This document shows, piece after piece, positions 8,224 to 13,597 of a stretch of DNA of 18,755 nucleotides. The notes beneath the pieces were generated by a model. It did not search any database, was not told the origin of the DNA, and saw only the letters and a program-made list of their open reading frames with translations. The stretch covers positions 1 to 18,755 of the forward strand of contig DBNU01000036.1 in assembly GCA_002299125.1 (NCBI GenBank), in the 5' to 3' direction. The stretch is from Proteobacteria bacterium UBA664. GTDB lineage: Bacteria; Pseudomonadota; Gammaproteobacteria; UBA7966. Within the stretch, counting starts at the first letter, position 1; each line of letters opens with the position of its first letter. Position numbers and translations under genes: made by a program.

Positions 8224-8460
8224 TCAGACGCGCTCGCCGCGGGACAGGAGTTTGGCCACGACCACATCGATGCCGAGGCGATCGATGATGCGCATGCCCT
8301 GGTTGCTCACGCGCAGACGCACGAAGCGGCGCTCGCTCGCGAGCCAGAACCGATGCCAGTGCAGATTGGGCAGGAAGCGCCGGCGGGTCTTGTTGTTGGC
8401 GTGAGAGACCTTGTTGCCCGTTATCGGGCCCTTGCCGGTGACTTGGCAGACGCGTGACAT
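8224..8460 (-). CDS. rpmB: 50S ribosomal protein L28
   Basis: A 78-residue ribosomal protein of standard length. The start MSRVCQVTGKGPITGN is the family N-terminus, and HANNKTRRRFLPNLH (residues 20-34) with FVRLRVSNQGMR completes the match. The open frame extends 15 codons upstream, but that part is leader. GAGG sits about 11 bases before the ATG. It heads the rpmB-rpmG pair. In related genomes radC lies immediately upstream; here about 2.3 kb of accessory DNA separates them. Confidence 0.97.
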   Translation of the reverse strand: MSRVCQVTGKGPITGNKVSHANNKTRRRFLPNLHWHRFWLASERRFVRLRVSNQGMRIIDRLGIDVVVAKLLSRGERV

Positions 8461-8482
8461 CTTGGCAGACCTCGGGTGAACT

Positions 8483-8498
8483 CGGCCCGGCGGGGCCG
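8483..8498 (-). promoter_or_regulatory. GC-rich hairpin in the rpmB leader
   Basis: CGGCCC-GGCG-GGGCCG is a perfect 6-bp stem with a 4-base loop, lying 22 bases upstream of the rpmB ATG and inside the predicted leader. It has no following T-run, so it is not a classical terminator. Whether it has any regulatory role is unknown. Confidence 0.3.
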
Positions 8499-8505
8499 CA
8501 AACAC

Positions 8506-8546
8506 AAAAAAGGGCGCGAAGCATATCCCGGCCCGGTCGCGCCTTT
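8506..8546 (-). terminator. Possible intrinsic terminator overlapping the rpmB promoter
   Basis: Read on the minus strand, AAAGGCGCGA (8537-8546) pairs with TCGCGCCCTT (8510-8519, one bulged C) around a 17-base loop, and a run of six T follows (8506-8511). This could stop transcripts arriving from the vapBC side. The same bases contain the predicted rpmB promoter, so the inverted repeat may instead be incidental or an operator. Confidence 0.35.
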
Positions 8547-8549
8547 CAA
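8520..8549 (-). promoter_or_regulatory. Sigma70-like promoter for rpmB-rpmG
   Basis: On the minus strand TTGAAA (8544-8549) and TATGCT (8520-8525) are 18 bases apart. The discriminator TCGCGCCC is strongly GC-rich, as in stable-RNA and ribosomal-protein promoters repressed by ppGpp/DksA. The start would fall near 8512, giving a leader of about 50 bases. The stringent-control idea is inferred from the family pattern. Confidence 0.6.
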
Positions 8550-8717
8550 TCCCACCCCGCCCTCAAGGACGAAGGGATCCGGTACCGACGCCGGGGGCAA
8601 AATGCCCGCTCACTGGGGTCGCAGCGATTCTGCCAGCACCCATCCCATCCGGCCCCTCAGCGCCCGAAACCCACCTTTGGATCCGTCGGGTACGGTGAGT
8701 CTGCGCGACCGGCTCAA

Positions 8718-8871
8718 CGACAGCTCGAAGCGGCAGCTCGAGATCTACCGCAAGGCCGAGACCGGTGAAGTCGTGCAGGAGATCCCGGCACCGGGGGAAT
8801 CCGTCAATGTGGACAGTGTGGGCCTGTGCCTCAGCTTCGAGGCGATCTACGAGGATTCCGGGGTCGATTGA
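8718..8871 (+). pseudogene. Truncated Uma2-family gene fragment
   Basis: Encodes only the last ~50 residues of the intact Uma2 protein at 10165-10737 (SSKRQLEIYRKAETGEVVQE, ending YEDSGVD). It lacks the regions holding the predicted catalytic aspartate and glutamate. It can be read from a GTG at 8695 with an unrelated 8-codon lead-in, but there is no convincing ribosome-binding site. Of the five base differences from the full copy, two are silent and three change Ile to Leu, Thr to Ser and Glu to Asp, so the fragment is young. Probably non-functional. Confidence 0.85.
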
Positions 8872-8901
8872 CGTCGCGTCGACACGGCACACAGTGACTG
8901 G

Positions 8902-8921
8902 ATCCCCGCCTGCGCGGGGAT
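8902..8921. repeat. dRS3-like palindrome, copy 1
   Basis: ATCCCCGC-CTGC-GCGGGGAT is a perfect 8-bp inverted repeat, flanked by CTGG on the left and GACGG on the right. This is the common dispersed intergenic palindrome of many proteobacteria, related in layout to the Neisseria dRS3 element; in a frame on the minus strand it gives the spurious peptide HPRAGGDP. The second copy is at 10768-10787. Confidence 0.75.
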
Positions 8922-8953
8922 GACGGAGTGGTGCGGGGATGACGGAGTGGCGC
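8916..8953 (+). repeat. Two tandem 19-base units
   Basis: GGGGATGACGGAGTGGTGC (8916-8934) is followed directly by the same unit with one change (8935-8953). The second direct-repeat copy near 10782 has only one unit, so this is a local expansion that happened after, or was lost since, the larger duplication. Confidence 0.8.
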
Positions 8954-8968
8954 GCAGGGTGGGGGCCA

Positions 8969-9009
8969 TCAAAGCAGCCCGCGCTCGGCGAGCGAGACCG
9001 GTTCACCCT
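8969..9009 (-). pseudogene. Remnant of the radC 3' end
   Basis: Read on the minus strand it encodes GEPVSLAERGLL and a TGA stop, identical in protein to the last 12 residues of the intact RadC at 10816-11490. Two bases differ from that copy. The radC similarity ends at 9009 with unrelated sequence beyond. It is a scar and not a gene. Confidence 0.88.
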
Positions 9010-9050
9010 GACAACGCCAACGCAGGCGACGATGAACTGCGCAGGGCAGA

Positions 9051-9527
9051 TCAGCGACGCAGCAGGTTGACCAGCGCGCGCCCGCGGCGGTCGCGGTAGA
9101 CGTCGAAGTCGGCGTCGAGCGACAGCACATGGCGCAGCTTCAGCCGCGTGGCGGCCTCGGCGATGGAGGCATCGGCGAGGTCGAAAGGCAGGTCGGCAAA
9201 GCGTTCGCTCAGCCGCAGCACCTCGGTCAGCGTGCCCGGCTCCGGCGCGTCCAGTGTGATGCCGCCGCGCTGCGCCCAGCGCAGGAAATCCAGTGCGGCG
9301 GCATTGGCAACGCGCCGCGCCAGCAGCGCGCAGACCTCGGTGGCCACCGGCCAGGTGCAAAGCAGCGCTGCCGCTGGATTGGCGCGCAACCATTCGCGCA
9401 CCGGCGCATGCCAGTGGTCGGCACCGTTGAACAGCGCGATGAGTGGGCCACTGTCGACCAGCACCGGCCCGCGGTGCGCCAGGTAGCGTGTCGCTGGATC
9501 CTGTGCCGAGGTGCCTTGACCGGCCAC
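9051..9527 (-). CDS. vapC: PIN-domain toxin, VapC family
   Basis: Predicted Mg2+-dependent ribonuclease toxin, 158 residues from a GTG start at 9527, four bases after the antitoxin stop. A later GTG at 9464 would give the compact start VLVDSGPLIALF and is also possible. The PIN acidic residues are in place: D25 in LVDSGPLI, E64 in VATEVCAL, D116/D119 in PFDLADASI, and D138/D140 in LSLDADFD. Family members usually cut tRNA or rRNA, but the target here is unknown. It pairs with the ribbon-helix-helix gene directly upstream, forming a classical type II toxin-antitoxin operon. It lies inside the accessory insert between rpmB and radC. Confidence 0.88.
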   Translation of the reverse strand: MAGQGTSAQDPATRYLAHRGPVLVDSGPLIALFNGADHWHAPVREWLRANPAAALLCTWPVATEVCALLARRVANAAALDFLRWAQRGGITLDAPEPGTLTEVLRLSERFADLPFDLADASIAEAATRLKLRHVLSLDADFDVYRDRRGRALVNLLRR

Positions 9528-9531
9528 CCGC

Positions 9532-9798
9532 TCAGCCCCCGCGCTGGGTGTGGCGCGCGTCCCAGGCTGCGGCCACTGATGCCTTGCGTTGCGCGGCCAG
9601 ATCGGCCGGGCCACTGTGGCGACCGAACAGATCGGCACCGAGGTCGTGCGCCGAGCAGGCCTCGCCCGCGGCGGCGGGGGCGTCGAGGTAGGCCCGCAGC
9701 GCTGCGCGCACGACGTCGCTGGTGCTGCGCCCGCTGCTCGCGGCGCGCCGGCGCAGCCGCTCTTCCAGACTGGCTTCAAGCTTGATCGTGACGGTCAT
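9532..9798 (-). CDS. vapB: Ribbon-helix-helix antitoxin (CopG/VapB-like)
   Basis: An 88-residue predicted antitoxin and autorepressor. Residues 1-40 form the ribbon-helix-helix fold: MTVTIKLEASLEERL gives the beta strand and first helix, and SGRSTSDVVRAALRAYLD the second. The Ala/Gly-rich linker and C-terminal half (DLFGRHSGPADLAAQRK) should wrap and block the toxin. It precedes the PIN toxin by four bases. Upstream, a TATTAC direct repeat is the likely operator. The gene symbol is by family type only. Confidence 0.85.
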   Translation of the reverse strand: MTVTIKLEASLEERLRRRAASSGRSTSDVVRAALRAYLDAPAAAGEACSAHDLGADLFGRHSGPADLAAQRKASVAAAWDARHTQRGG

Positions 9799-9818
9799 GG
9801 CGGCCTATCCGGTCTTGA

Positions 9819-9836
9819 TATTACGCAAGGTATTAC
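9819..9836 (-). promoter_or_regulatory. Candidate operator of the toxin-antitoxin operon
   Basis: TATTAC occurs at 9819-9824 and again at 9831-9836, a 12-base period (about one helical turn), 21-38 bases upstream of the antitoxin ATG. Ribbon-helix-helix repressors commonly bind such short repeats cooperatively. Two TTGAC motifs lie just further upstream (about 9850-9865), but no well-spaced -10 could be fixed. Confidence 0.4.
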
Positions 9837-9887
9837 CGCTCGCCCCGACCGTCAATCGTCAATCGCTGGGCACGGAAACCGCAGAAA

Positions 9888-10092
9888 CCGGGGACAGACC
9901 ACCGGCCGCCAGGTCATCACCGACGACGCGCATCTGCTCGGCGCGCTCGGGCGGGTGCTGGCGGTGGTGGGTCCGCCGGGTCGGCGGACGGAGATGCGTC
10001 ATGCCGCCTATGGCAACGTGATCTGTGTCATCGATGCCGATGCCGATGCCGATGCCGATGCCGATGCCCGGGCGCATGCCGCGCCATGCTGA
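9888..10092 (+). other. Unidentified coding-like fragment
   Basis: In one plus-strand frame this stretch reads RQVITDDAHLLGALGRVLAV, then VVGPPGRRTEMRHAAYGNV, then a run of Asp-Ala pairs and a TGA at 10090. Third codon positions are mostly G or C and the composition is protein-like, unlike the shadow frames. I find no start codon with a ribosome-binding site; the frame upstream runs into the antitoxin gene. It may be the 3' end of a gene whose front was lost. The family is not recognised. It is preceded by CCGGGGACAGACC, a motif I associate, uncertainly, with REP-type transposase surroundings. Confidence 0.35.
10033..10068 (+). repeat. (GATGCC)6 hexamer array
   Basis: Six perfect tandem copies of GATGCC. 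In the plus-strand frame of the surrounding coding-like fragment they encode six Asp-Ala pairs. A six-base unit keeps the frame, so slippage would change only the length. Confidence 0.97.
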
Positions 10093-10124
10093 GGGCTGGC
10101 AGGCCATCCGGATACGCTCCCGAC

Positions 10125-10133
10125 TGCTAGCAT
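10125..10133 (+). promoter_or_regulatory. Extended -10 promoter for the Uma2 gene
   Basis: TGCTAGCAT fits the extended -10 pattern TGnTAnnnT. No good -35 is visible, as is common for extended -10 promoters. The start would be near 10140, leaving a 25-base leader that includes the GGAG ribosome-binding site. Confidence 0.4.
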
Positions 10134-10164
10134 GGGCACGCCCCATCCGGAAACGGAGCCGACC

Positions 10165-10737
10165 ATGCAACGCGCCAAGTGGGTCCCCTGGAGCGAAGTG
10201 GAATACCTGCGTGCCGAGCGCGAGGGGGTGCTGCGTCACGAGTACCTCGCCGGGCAGATCTTTGCCATGGCCGGCGGCAGCAAGGCACACAACATCATTG
10301 CCCTGAATGTTGCGGCGCGCCTCAGAGCCCACTTGCGTGGCCGCCCGTGTCGCGCCTTCATCGCCGACATGAAGGTGCGCCTGGAGCACGCGCAGTGCTA
10401 CTACTACCCCGACGTGGTCGTCACCTGTCATCCCCGGGACATGGCACCCGAAGGCCCCGCAGACTACCTCATCGAACCCGCGCTGATTATCGAGGTGTTG
10501 TCGGCCAGCACCGAGACCACCGACCGGCGGGAGAAGCTGCCGGCCTACATGCGGTTGCCGGGGCCTGTGGAATACGTGCTGATCGACAGCTCGAAGCGGC
10601 AGATCGAGATCTACCGCAAGGCCGAGACCGGTGAAGTCGTGCAGGAGATCCCGGCACCGGGGGAATCCGTCAATGTGGACAGCGTGGGCCTCTGCCTCAC
10701 CTTCGAGGCGATCTACGAGGATTCCGGGGTCGAATGA
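10165..10737 (+). CDS. Uma2-family (DUF820) putative PD-(D/E)XK nuclease
   Basis: A 190-residue protein of the Uma2 family, which has a restriction-endonuclease-like fold. The family's in vivo role is unclear, and it is often found in multiple dispersed copies. The start MQRAKWVPWSEVEYL at 10165 has GGAG eight bases upstream. Conserved blocks are: HEYLAGQIFAMAGGSKAHN (25-43), the YPDVVV aspartate at residue 83, IIEVLSAST with Glu110, and KLPAYMRLP then EYVLIDS. The catalytic D83...E110 pair is intact, so the protein could be active. It converges on radC. A truncated second copy of its 3' end lies at 8718-8871. Confidence 0.88.
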   Translation: MQRAKWVPWSEVEYLRAEREGVLRHEYLAGQIFAMAGGSKAHNIIALNVAARLRAHLRGRPCRAFIADMKVRLEHAQCYYYPDVVVTCHPRDMAPEGPADYLIEPALIIEVLSASTETTDRREKLPAYMRLPGPVEYVLIDSSKRQIEIYRKAETGEVVQEIPAPGESVNVDSVGLCLTFEAIYEDSGVE

Positions 10738-10856
10738 CGTCGCGTCGACACGGCACACAGTGACTGGATCCCCGCCTGCGCGGGGATGACGGGGTGGTGC
10801 GGGGGGTGGGGGCCATCACAGCAGCCCGCGCTCGGCGAGCGAGACCGGCTCACCCT
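10584..10856. repeat. Direct repeat copy 2 (intact uma2-radC junction)
   Basis: The parental-looking copy of the repeat at 8718-9009. It is continuous with the complete uma2 gene on the left and the complete radC gene on the right. It lacks the extra 19-base unit. Confidence 0.92.
10768..10787. repeat. dRS3-like palindrome, copy 2
   Basis: The same perfect 8-bp inverted repeat as at 8902-8921, placed between the convergent stops of uma2 and radC. Its hairpin could help end both transcripts, although no T-run follows. Confidence 0.75.
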
Positions 10857-11490
10857 CGCCGACGACGAAGTGGTCGAGCAGACGGATCTCGACCAGTGCC
10901 AGGGCGTCGTGCAGTCGCTTGGTGAGCAACTCATCGGCCCGCGAGGGTTCGGCGACTCCCGACGGGTGATTGTGGGCGACGATGACGGCCGCGGCGTTGA
11001 GGGCCAGGGCGCGCTTGACGATCTCGCGTGGGTGCACGGCGGCTGAATCAATGCTCCCCTGGAACAGCTCCTCGGCGGCCAGCACCCGATGGCGATTGTC
11101 GAGGAACAGGCCACAGAAGATCTCGCGCTCCCGCGCCCTGAGCCAGGCGGTCAGATAGCGCCGCGTGACCTGCGGATTCGCCAGGGCCTCGCCGCGGGCG
11201 AGGTCGGCTGCCAGATGCCGCCGCGCCAGCTCGAGTGCGGCCTGCAGCAGGCAGAAGTGGGTCGCCCCGATGCCGGGGTGGGCGCACAGACGCTCGCGTG
11301 GGGTGTCCAGCAGGCCGCGGATGCCGCCGAAGCTGCCGAGCAGTTCGCGTGCGAGGTCCACGGCCGTCCCGCCGCGGCGACCGTGCCGGAGCAGGATGGC
11401 GAGGACCTCGGCATCGGTGAGACGCCCGGCACCCTGGGCGAGCAGGCGTTCGCGGGGGCGTTCCGCGGTGGGCCAGCACACGATGGACAT
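10816..11490 (-). CDS. radC: RadC-family JAB/MPN-domain DNA repair protein
   Basis: A 224-residue protein of the RadC family. Its historic link to DNA repair is disputed, and the biochemical activity is unproven. The start MSIVCWPTAERPRERLL has AAGGAG placed about 10 bases upstream. A helix-hairpin-helix-like N-terminal region (LTDAEVLAILLRHG; LCAHPGIG) is followed by the JAB metal-binding domain: HPREI at 153-157, HNHPSG at 173-178 and D186. All JAMM residues are present. In many gammaproteobacteria it sits next to rpmB-rpmG on one side and is divergent from coaBC, as here on the coaBC side. The last 12 codons are duplicated at 8969-9009. Confidence 0.95.
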   Translation of the reverse strand: MSIVCWPTAERPRERLLAQGAGRLTDAEVLAILLRHGRRGGTAVDLARELLGSFGGIRGLLDTPRERLCAHPGIGATHFCLLQAALELARRHLAADLARGEALANPQVTRRYLTAWLRAREREIFCGLFLDNRHRVLAAEELFQGSIDSAAVHPREIVKRALALNAAAVIVAHNHPSGVAEPSRADELLTKRLHDALALVEIRLLDHFVVGEGEPVSLAERGLL

Positions 11491-11720
11491 GGTTCTGGAT
11501 CTCCTTGGGGCGGATCGGGGGAGTGGCAGGCGCGCGGCAAGAGACATCCCGGGAGGCCCACGCGAAAGCTGCCATAGACTCGCTGGAGCGGGGCAAGAGA
11601 CCATGCGGAGCGCCCGCCAAGGCGTCAGCGGCGCGCTTCCTGGGTGCCGCCGCTCCGGTCGCGACGCCGGTGCCGACCCCGGGATCGGGCTTGCGGCTGC
11701 CGGGCAGCACTCCGGACCGC

Positions 11721-11732
11721 TATGCTCCGCCC
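11721..11732 (+). promoter_or_regulatory. Possible -10 element giving a leaderless coaBC transcript
   Basis: TATGCT (11721-11726) lies six bases before the coaBC ATG, and no Shine-Dalgarno sequence is present. The best -35 at usable spacing is CTGCCG (11697-11702, 18-base spacer), which is weak. If it is used, transcription would start at or beside the ATG. The remaining radC-coaBC gap (11491-11720) shows no other clear element. Confidence 0.35.
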
Positions 11733-12965
11733 ATGCGCATCCTGCTCGGGGTCACGGCCGGTATAGCCGCCTACAAGGCGGCCGTTCTCGTCCGTGAACT
11801 CATGCGCGCGGGGCACGAGGTCCGGGTGGTGATGACGCCGGCGGCCACCCGCTTCGTCGCGCCGCTAACCTTCCAGGCCCTGTCCGGCCACCCGGTGGCG
11901 ACCCACGAGGACGACCCTGCGGCTTCCCAGGCGGGCATGGACCACATCGCCCTCGCGCGCTGGGCCGAGCGGATCCTCGTTGCGCCCGCCTCGGCCGATT
12001 TTCTGGCGCGGCTCCGCGCCGGGATGGCCGATGATCTGCTGGCCACCCTGTGTCTGGCGGCCGAGGTCCCGATCTGTGTGGCGCCGGCGATGAATCGGCA
12101 AATGTGGCTGGCCGCGGCCACGCAGGAGAACGTCGCTGCCCTGGTGGCCCGTGGCGTGATCGTGCTCGGTCCCGAGTCCGGTCTGCAGGCCTGCGGTGAA
12201 GAAGGCCCGGGCCGCATGCTCGAGGCGCTGGAACTGGTCGCCCAGCTCGCCGTGTTGCCCGCTCCCGGTGCGCCTCGCCTGGATGGTCTCGCCGTCGTGG
12301 TGAGTGCCGGGCCGACCTTCGAGCCCATCGATCCGGTGCGCTTCCTCGGCAACCGCAGCAGTGGGCGCATGGGCTTTGCGCTGGCACGCGCGGCGCACGC
12401 GGCCGGCGCAAAGGTCACGCTCGTGCACGGACCGGTGGCGCTGACCCCGCCGGCGAACGTCGCGCTGATACCGGTGGAGACCGCCGCTGCGCTGCAGGCC
12501 GCCGTGCGCAATGCGGCGACCGGCGCGGACATCTACATCGGTGCGGCGGCGGTGGCCGACTTCACGCCGCTCACGCCGGCCGGGGCGAAGATCCGCAAGG
12601 AGGCCGGTGGCATCGCCGCGCTTGGCCTGGGCCAGACTGCGGATATCATCGCTGGCCTGGCTGACAGCCACCCCGGTCTGTTTCGCGTCGCCTTCGCCGC
12701 CGAGACCGAAGACCTCGACGGCAACGCGCGCGCGAAGCTGGCGCGCAAGCGGGCCCATATGCTGGCCGCCAACCTCGTGGGCCAGCCCGGCAGCGGTTTC
12801 GGCGATGCACCGAACGCCCTGACCGTCCACTGGCCGGATGGTCGCGCGCTTGCGCTCGGCACGGCCACCAAGGAGGCGCTTGCCGCCCGCCTCGTCTTCC
12901 TCATCGCGGAGACCTTCCATGCACAGTGTCGCCTTGAGGGTCCTGGACCCTCGGATCGGGACTGA
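11733..12965 (+). CDS. coaBC: Bifunctional phosphopantothenoylcysteine decarboxylase/synthetase
   Basis: Carries out two steps of coenzyme A synthesis: joining cysteine to 4'-phosphopantothenate (CoaB half), then FMN-dependent decarboxylation (CoaC half). 410 residues, normal length. The start at MRILLGVTAGIAAYKA matches the family; the frame is open back to 11505, but that part is not conserved. CoaC: catalytic H71 in MDHIALARWAE, the PAMNRQMW motif with N121, and the flap cysteine C154 in QACGEEGPGR. CoaB: NRSSGRMGFALA, AAAVADFTP and a KIRK block with lysines 286 and 289. The stop lies 47 bases inside dut, in a different frame, so the two are translationally linked. Confidence 0.97.
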   Translation: MRILLGVTAGIAAYKAAVLVRELMRAGHEVRVVMTPAATRFVAPLTFQALSGHPVATHEDDPAASQAGMDHIALARWAERILVAPASADFLARLRAGMADDLLATLCLAAEVPICVAPAMNRQMWLAAATQENVAALVARGVIVLGPESGLQACGEEGPGRMLEALELVAQLAVLPAPGAPRLDGLAVVVSAGPTFEPIDPVRFLGNRSSGRMGFALARAAHAAGAKVTLVHGPVALTPPANVALIPVETAAALQAAVRNAATGADIYIGAAAVADFTPLTPAGAKIRKEAGGIAALGLGQTADIIAGLADSHPGLFRVAFAAETEDLDGNARAKLARKRAHMLAANLVGQPGSGFGDAPNALTVHWPDGRALALGTATKEALAARLVFLIAETFHAQCRLEGPGPSDRD

Positions 12966-13374
12966 CCTGCCGTTGCCTGTCCGCGCGACCCCGGGCTCGG
13001 CCGGCGTGGATCTGCGCGCCCTGCTCGACGGCCCGCTCACGCTCGCACCCGGGCAGTGCGAGCTGCTGCGCACCGGGATCGCGATCCACCTCGAGCGCGA
13101 AGACCTGGCGGCGGTCATCCTGCCGCGCTCGGGGCTCGGCCATCGGCACGGGATCGTGCTCGGCAATCTCGTCGGGCTCATCGACTCCGACTATCAGGGT
13201 GAAGTCATGGTCAGTTGCTGGAATCGGGGGGATGCCTCCTTTACCATCGAACCCGGCGACCGCATTGCGCAACTCGTTGTCGTGCCAGTGGTCCCGGTGC
13301 AGTTTCACACGGTGGAGGCCTTCACGGGCAGCCAACGGGGCAGCGGTGGCTTCGGTCATTCCGGCCAGGGCTGA
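12919..13374 (+). CDS. dut: Deoxyuridine 5'-triphosphate nucleotidohydrolase
   Basis: Hydrolyses dUTP to dUMP and pyrophosphate, keeping uracil out of DNA. It is a homotrimer of 151-residue subunits, close to the E. coli length. All five motifs are visible: I PGSAGVDLRA, II PRSGLG, III GNLVGLIDSDYQGE, IV GDRIAQLVVVPV, and V RGSGGFGHSG, whose Phe closes over the uracil ring. The start at MHSVALRVLDPR lies within the coaBC 3' end, an overlap of 47 bases. The following gap of 223 bases to algC shows no clear element. Confidence 0.97.
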   Translation: MHSVALRVLDPRIGTDLPLPVRATPGSAGVDLRALLDGPLTLAPGQCELLRTGIAIHLEREDLAAVILPRSGLGHRHGIVLGNLVGLIDSDYQGEVMVSCWNRGDASFTIEPGDRIAQLVVVPVVPVQFHTVEAFTGSQRGSGGFGHSGQG

Positions 13375-13597
13375 GTCCGCGTTCCGGATGGGTGGCGCGA
13401 GCTTGGTGGCCTCGATCTGAGGCGCAAGCGGGCGCGCAGCAAGGGACTTAATCGGGCAGACTGCTGACTCGCGCGCCGGTACGGCATCGATCGGGAGTCC
13501 TCGGTCGGACGCACCTGCCACGCCCGACCGCCATCGAACGAGTCGCGGGCACGACGAAGGCCAGTCGCTGCCCGCACGGAGCCATCGCCGCGCCATC

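Larger units (their letters stand above)
8718..9009. repeat. Direct repeat copy 1 (partial duplicate of the uma2-radC junction)
   Basis: This segment repeats 10584-10856. Over the coding part (8718-8871) I count 5 differences in 154 bases by eye. It carries the uma2 3' end, the palindromic intergenic repeat and the last 12 codons of radC. It differs by one extra 19-base unit at 8916-8953. To the left and right of it the similarity to the second copy stops abruptly. The stretch 8550-8717 to its left shows no recognisable gene. Confidence 0.92.

Noticed and set aside
8563..9393. 276-residue minus-strand frame across the repeat
   Set aside because: Contains the spurious HPRAGGDP peptide of the dispersed palindrome and runs antisense to the uma2 fragment and in the wrong frame through vapC.
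9859..10758. 299-residue minus-strand frame opposite uma2
   Set aside because: Antisense to the intact Uma2 gene; its Gly-Ile repeat is only the GATGCC array read backwards.
8902..10787. Two palindromes considered as a CRISPR or integron-like array
   Set aside because: Only two copies, 1.9 kb apart, each inside a longer duplicated segment; no spacers or associated genes.
11865..13181. 438-residue minus-strand frame
   Set aside because: Antisense to coaBC and dut, which carry all expected catalytic motifs.
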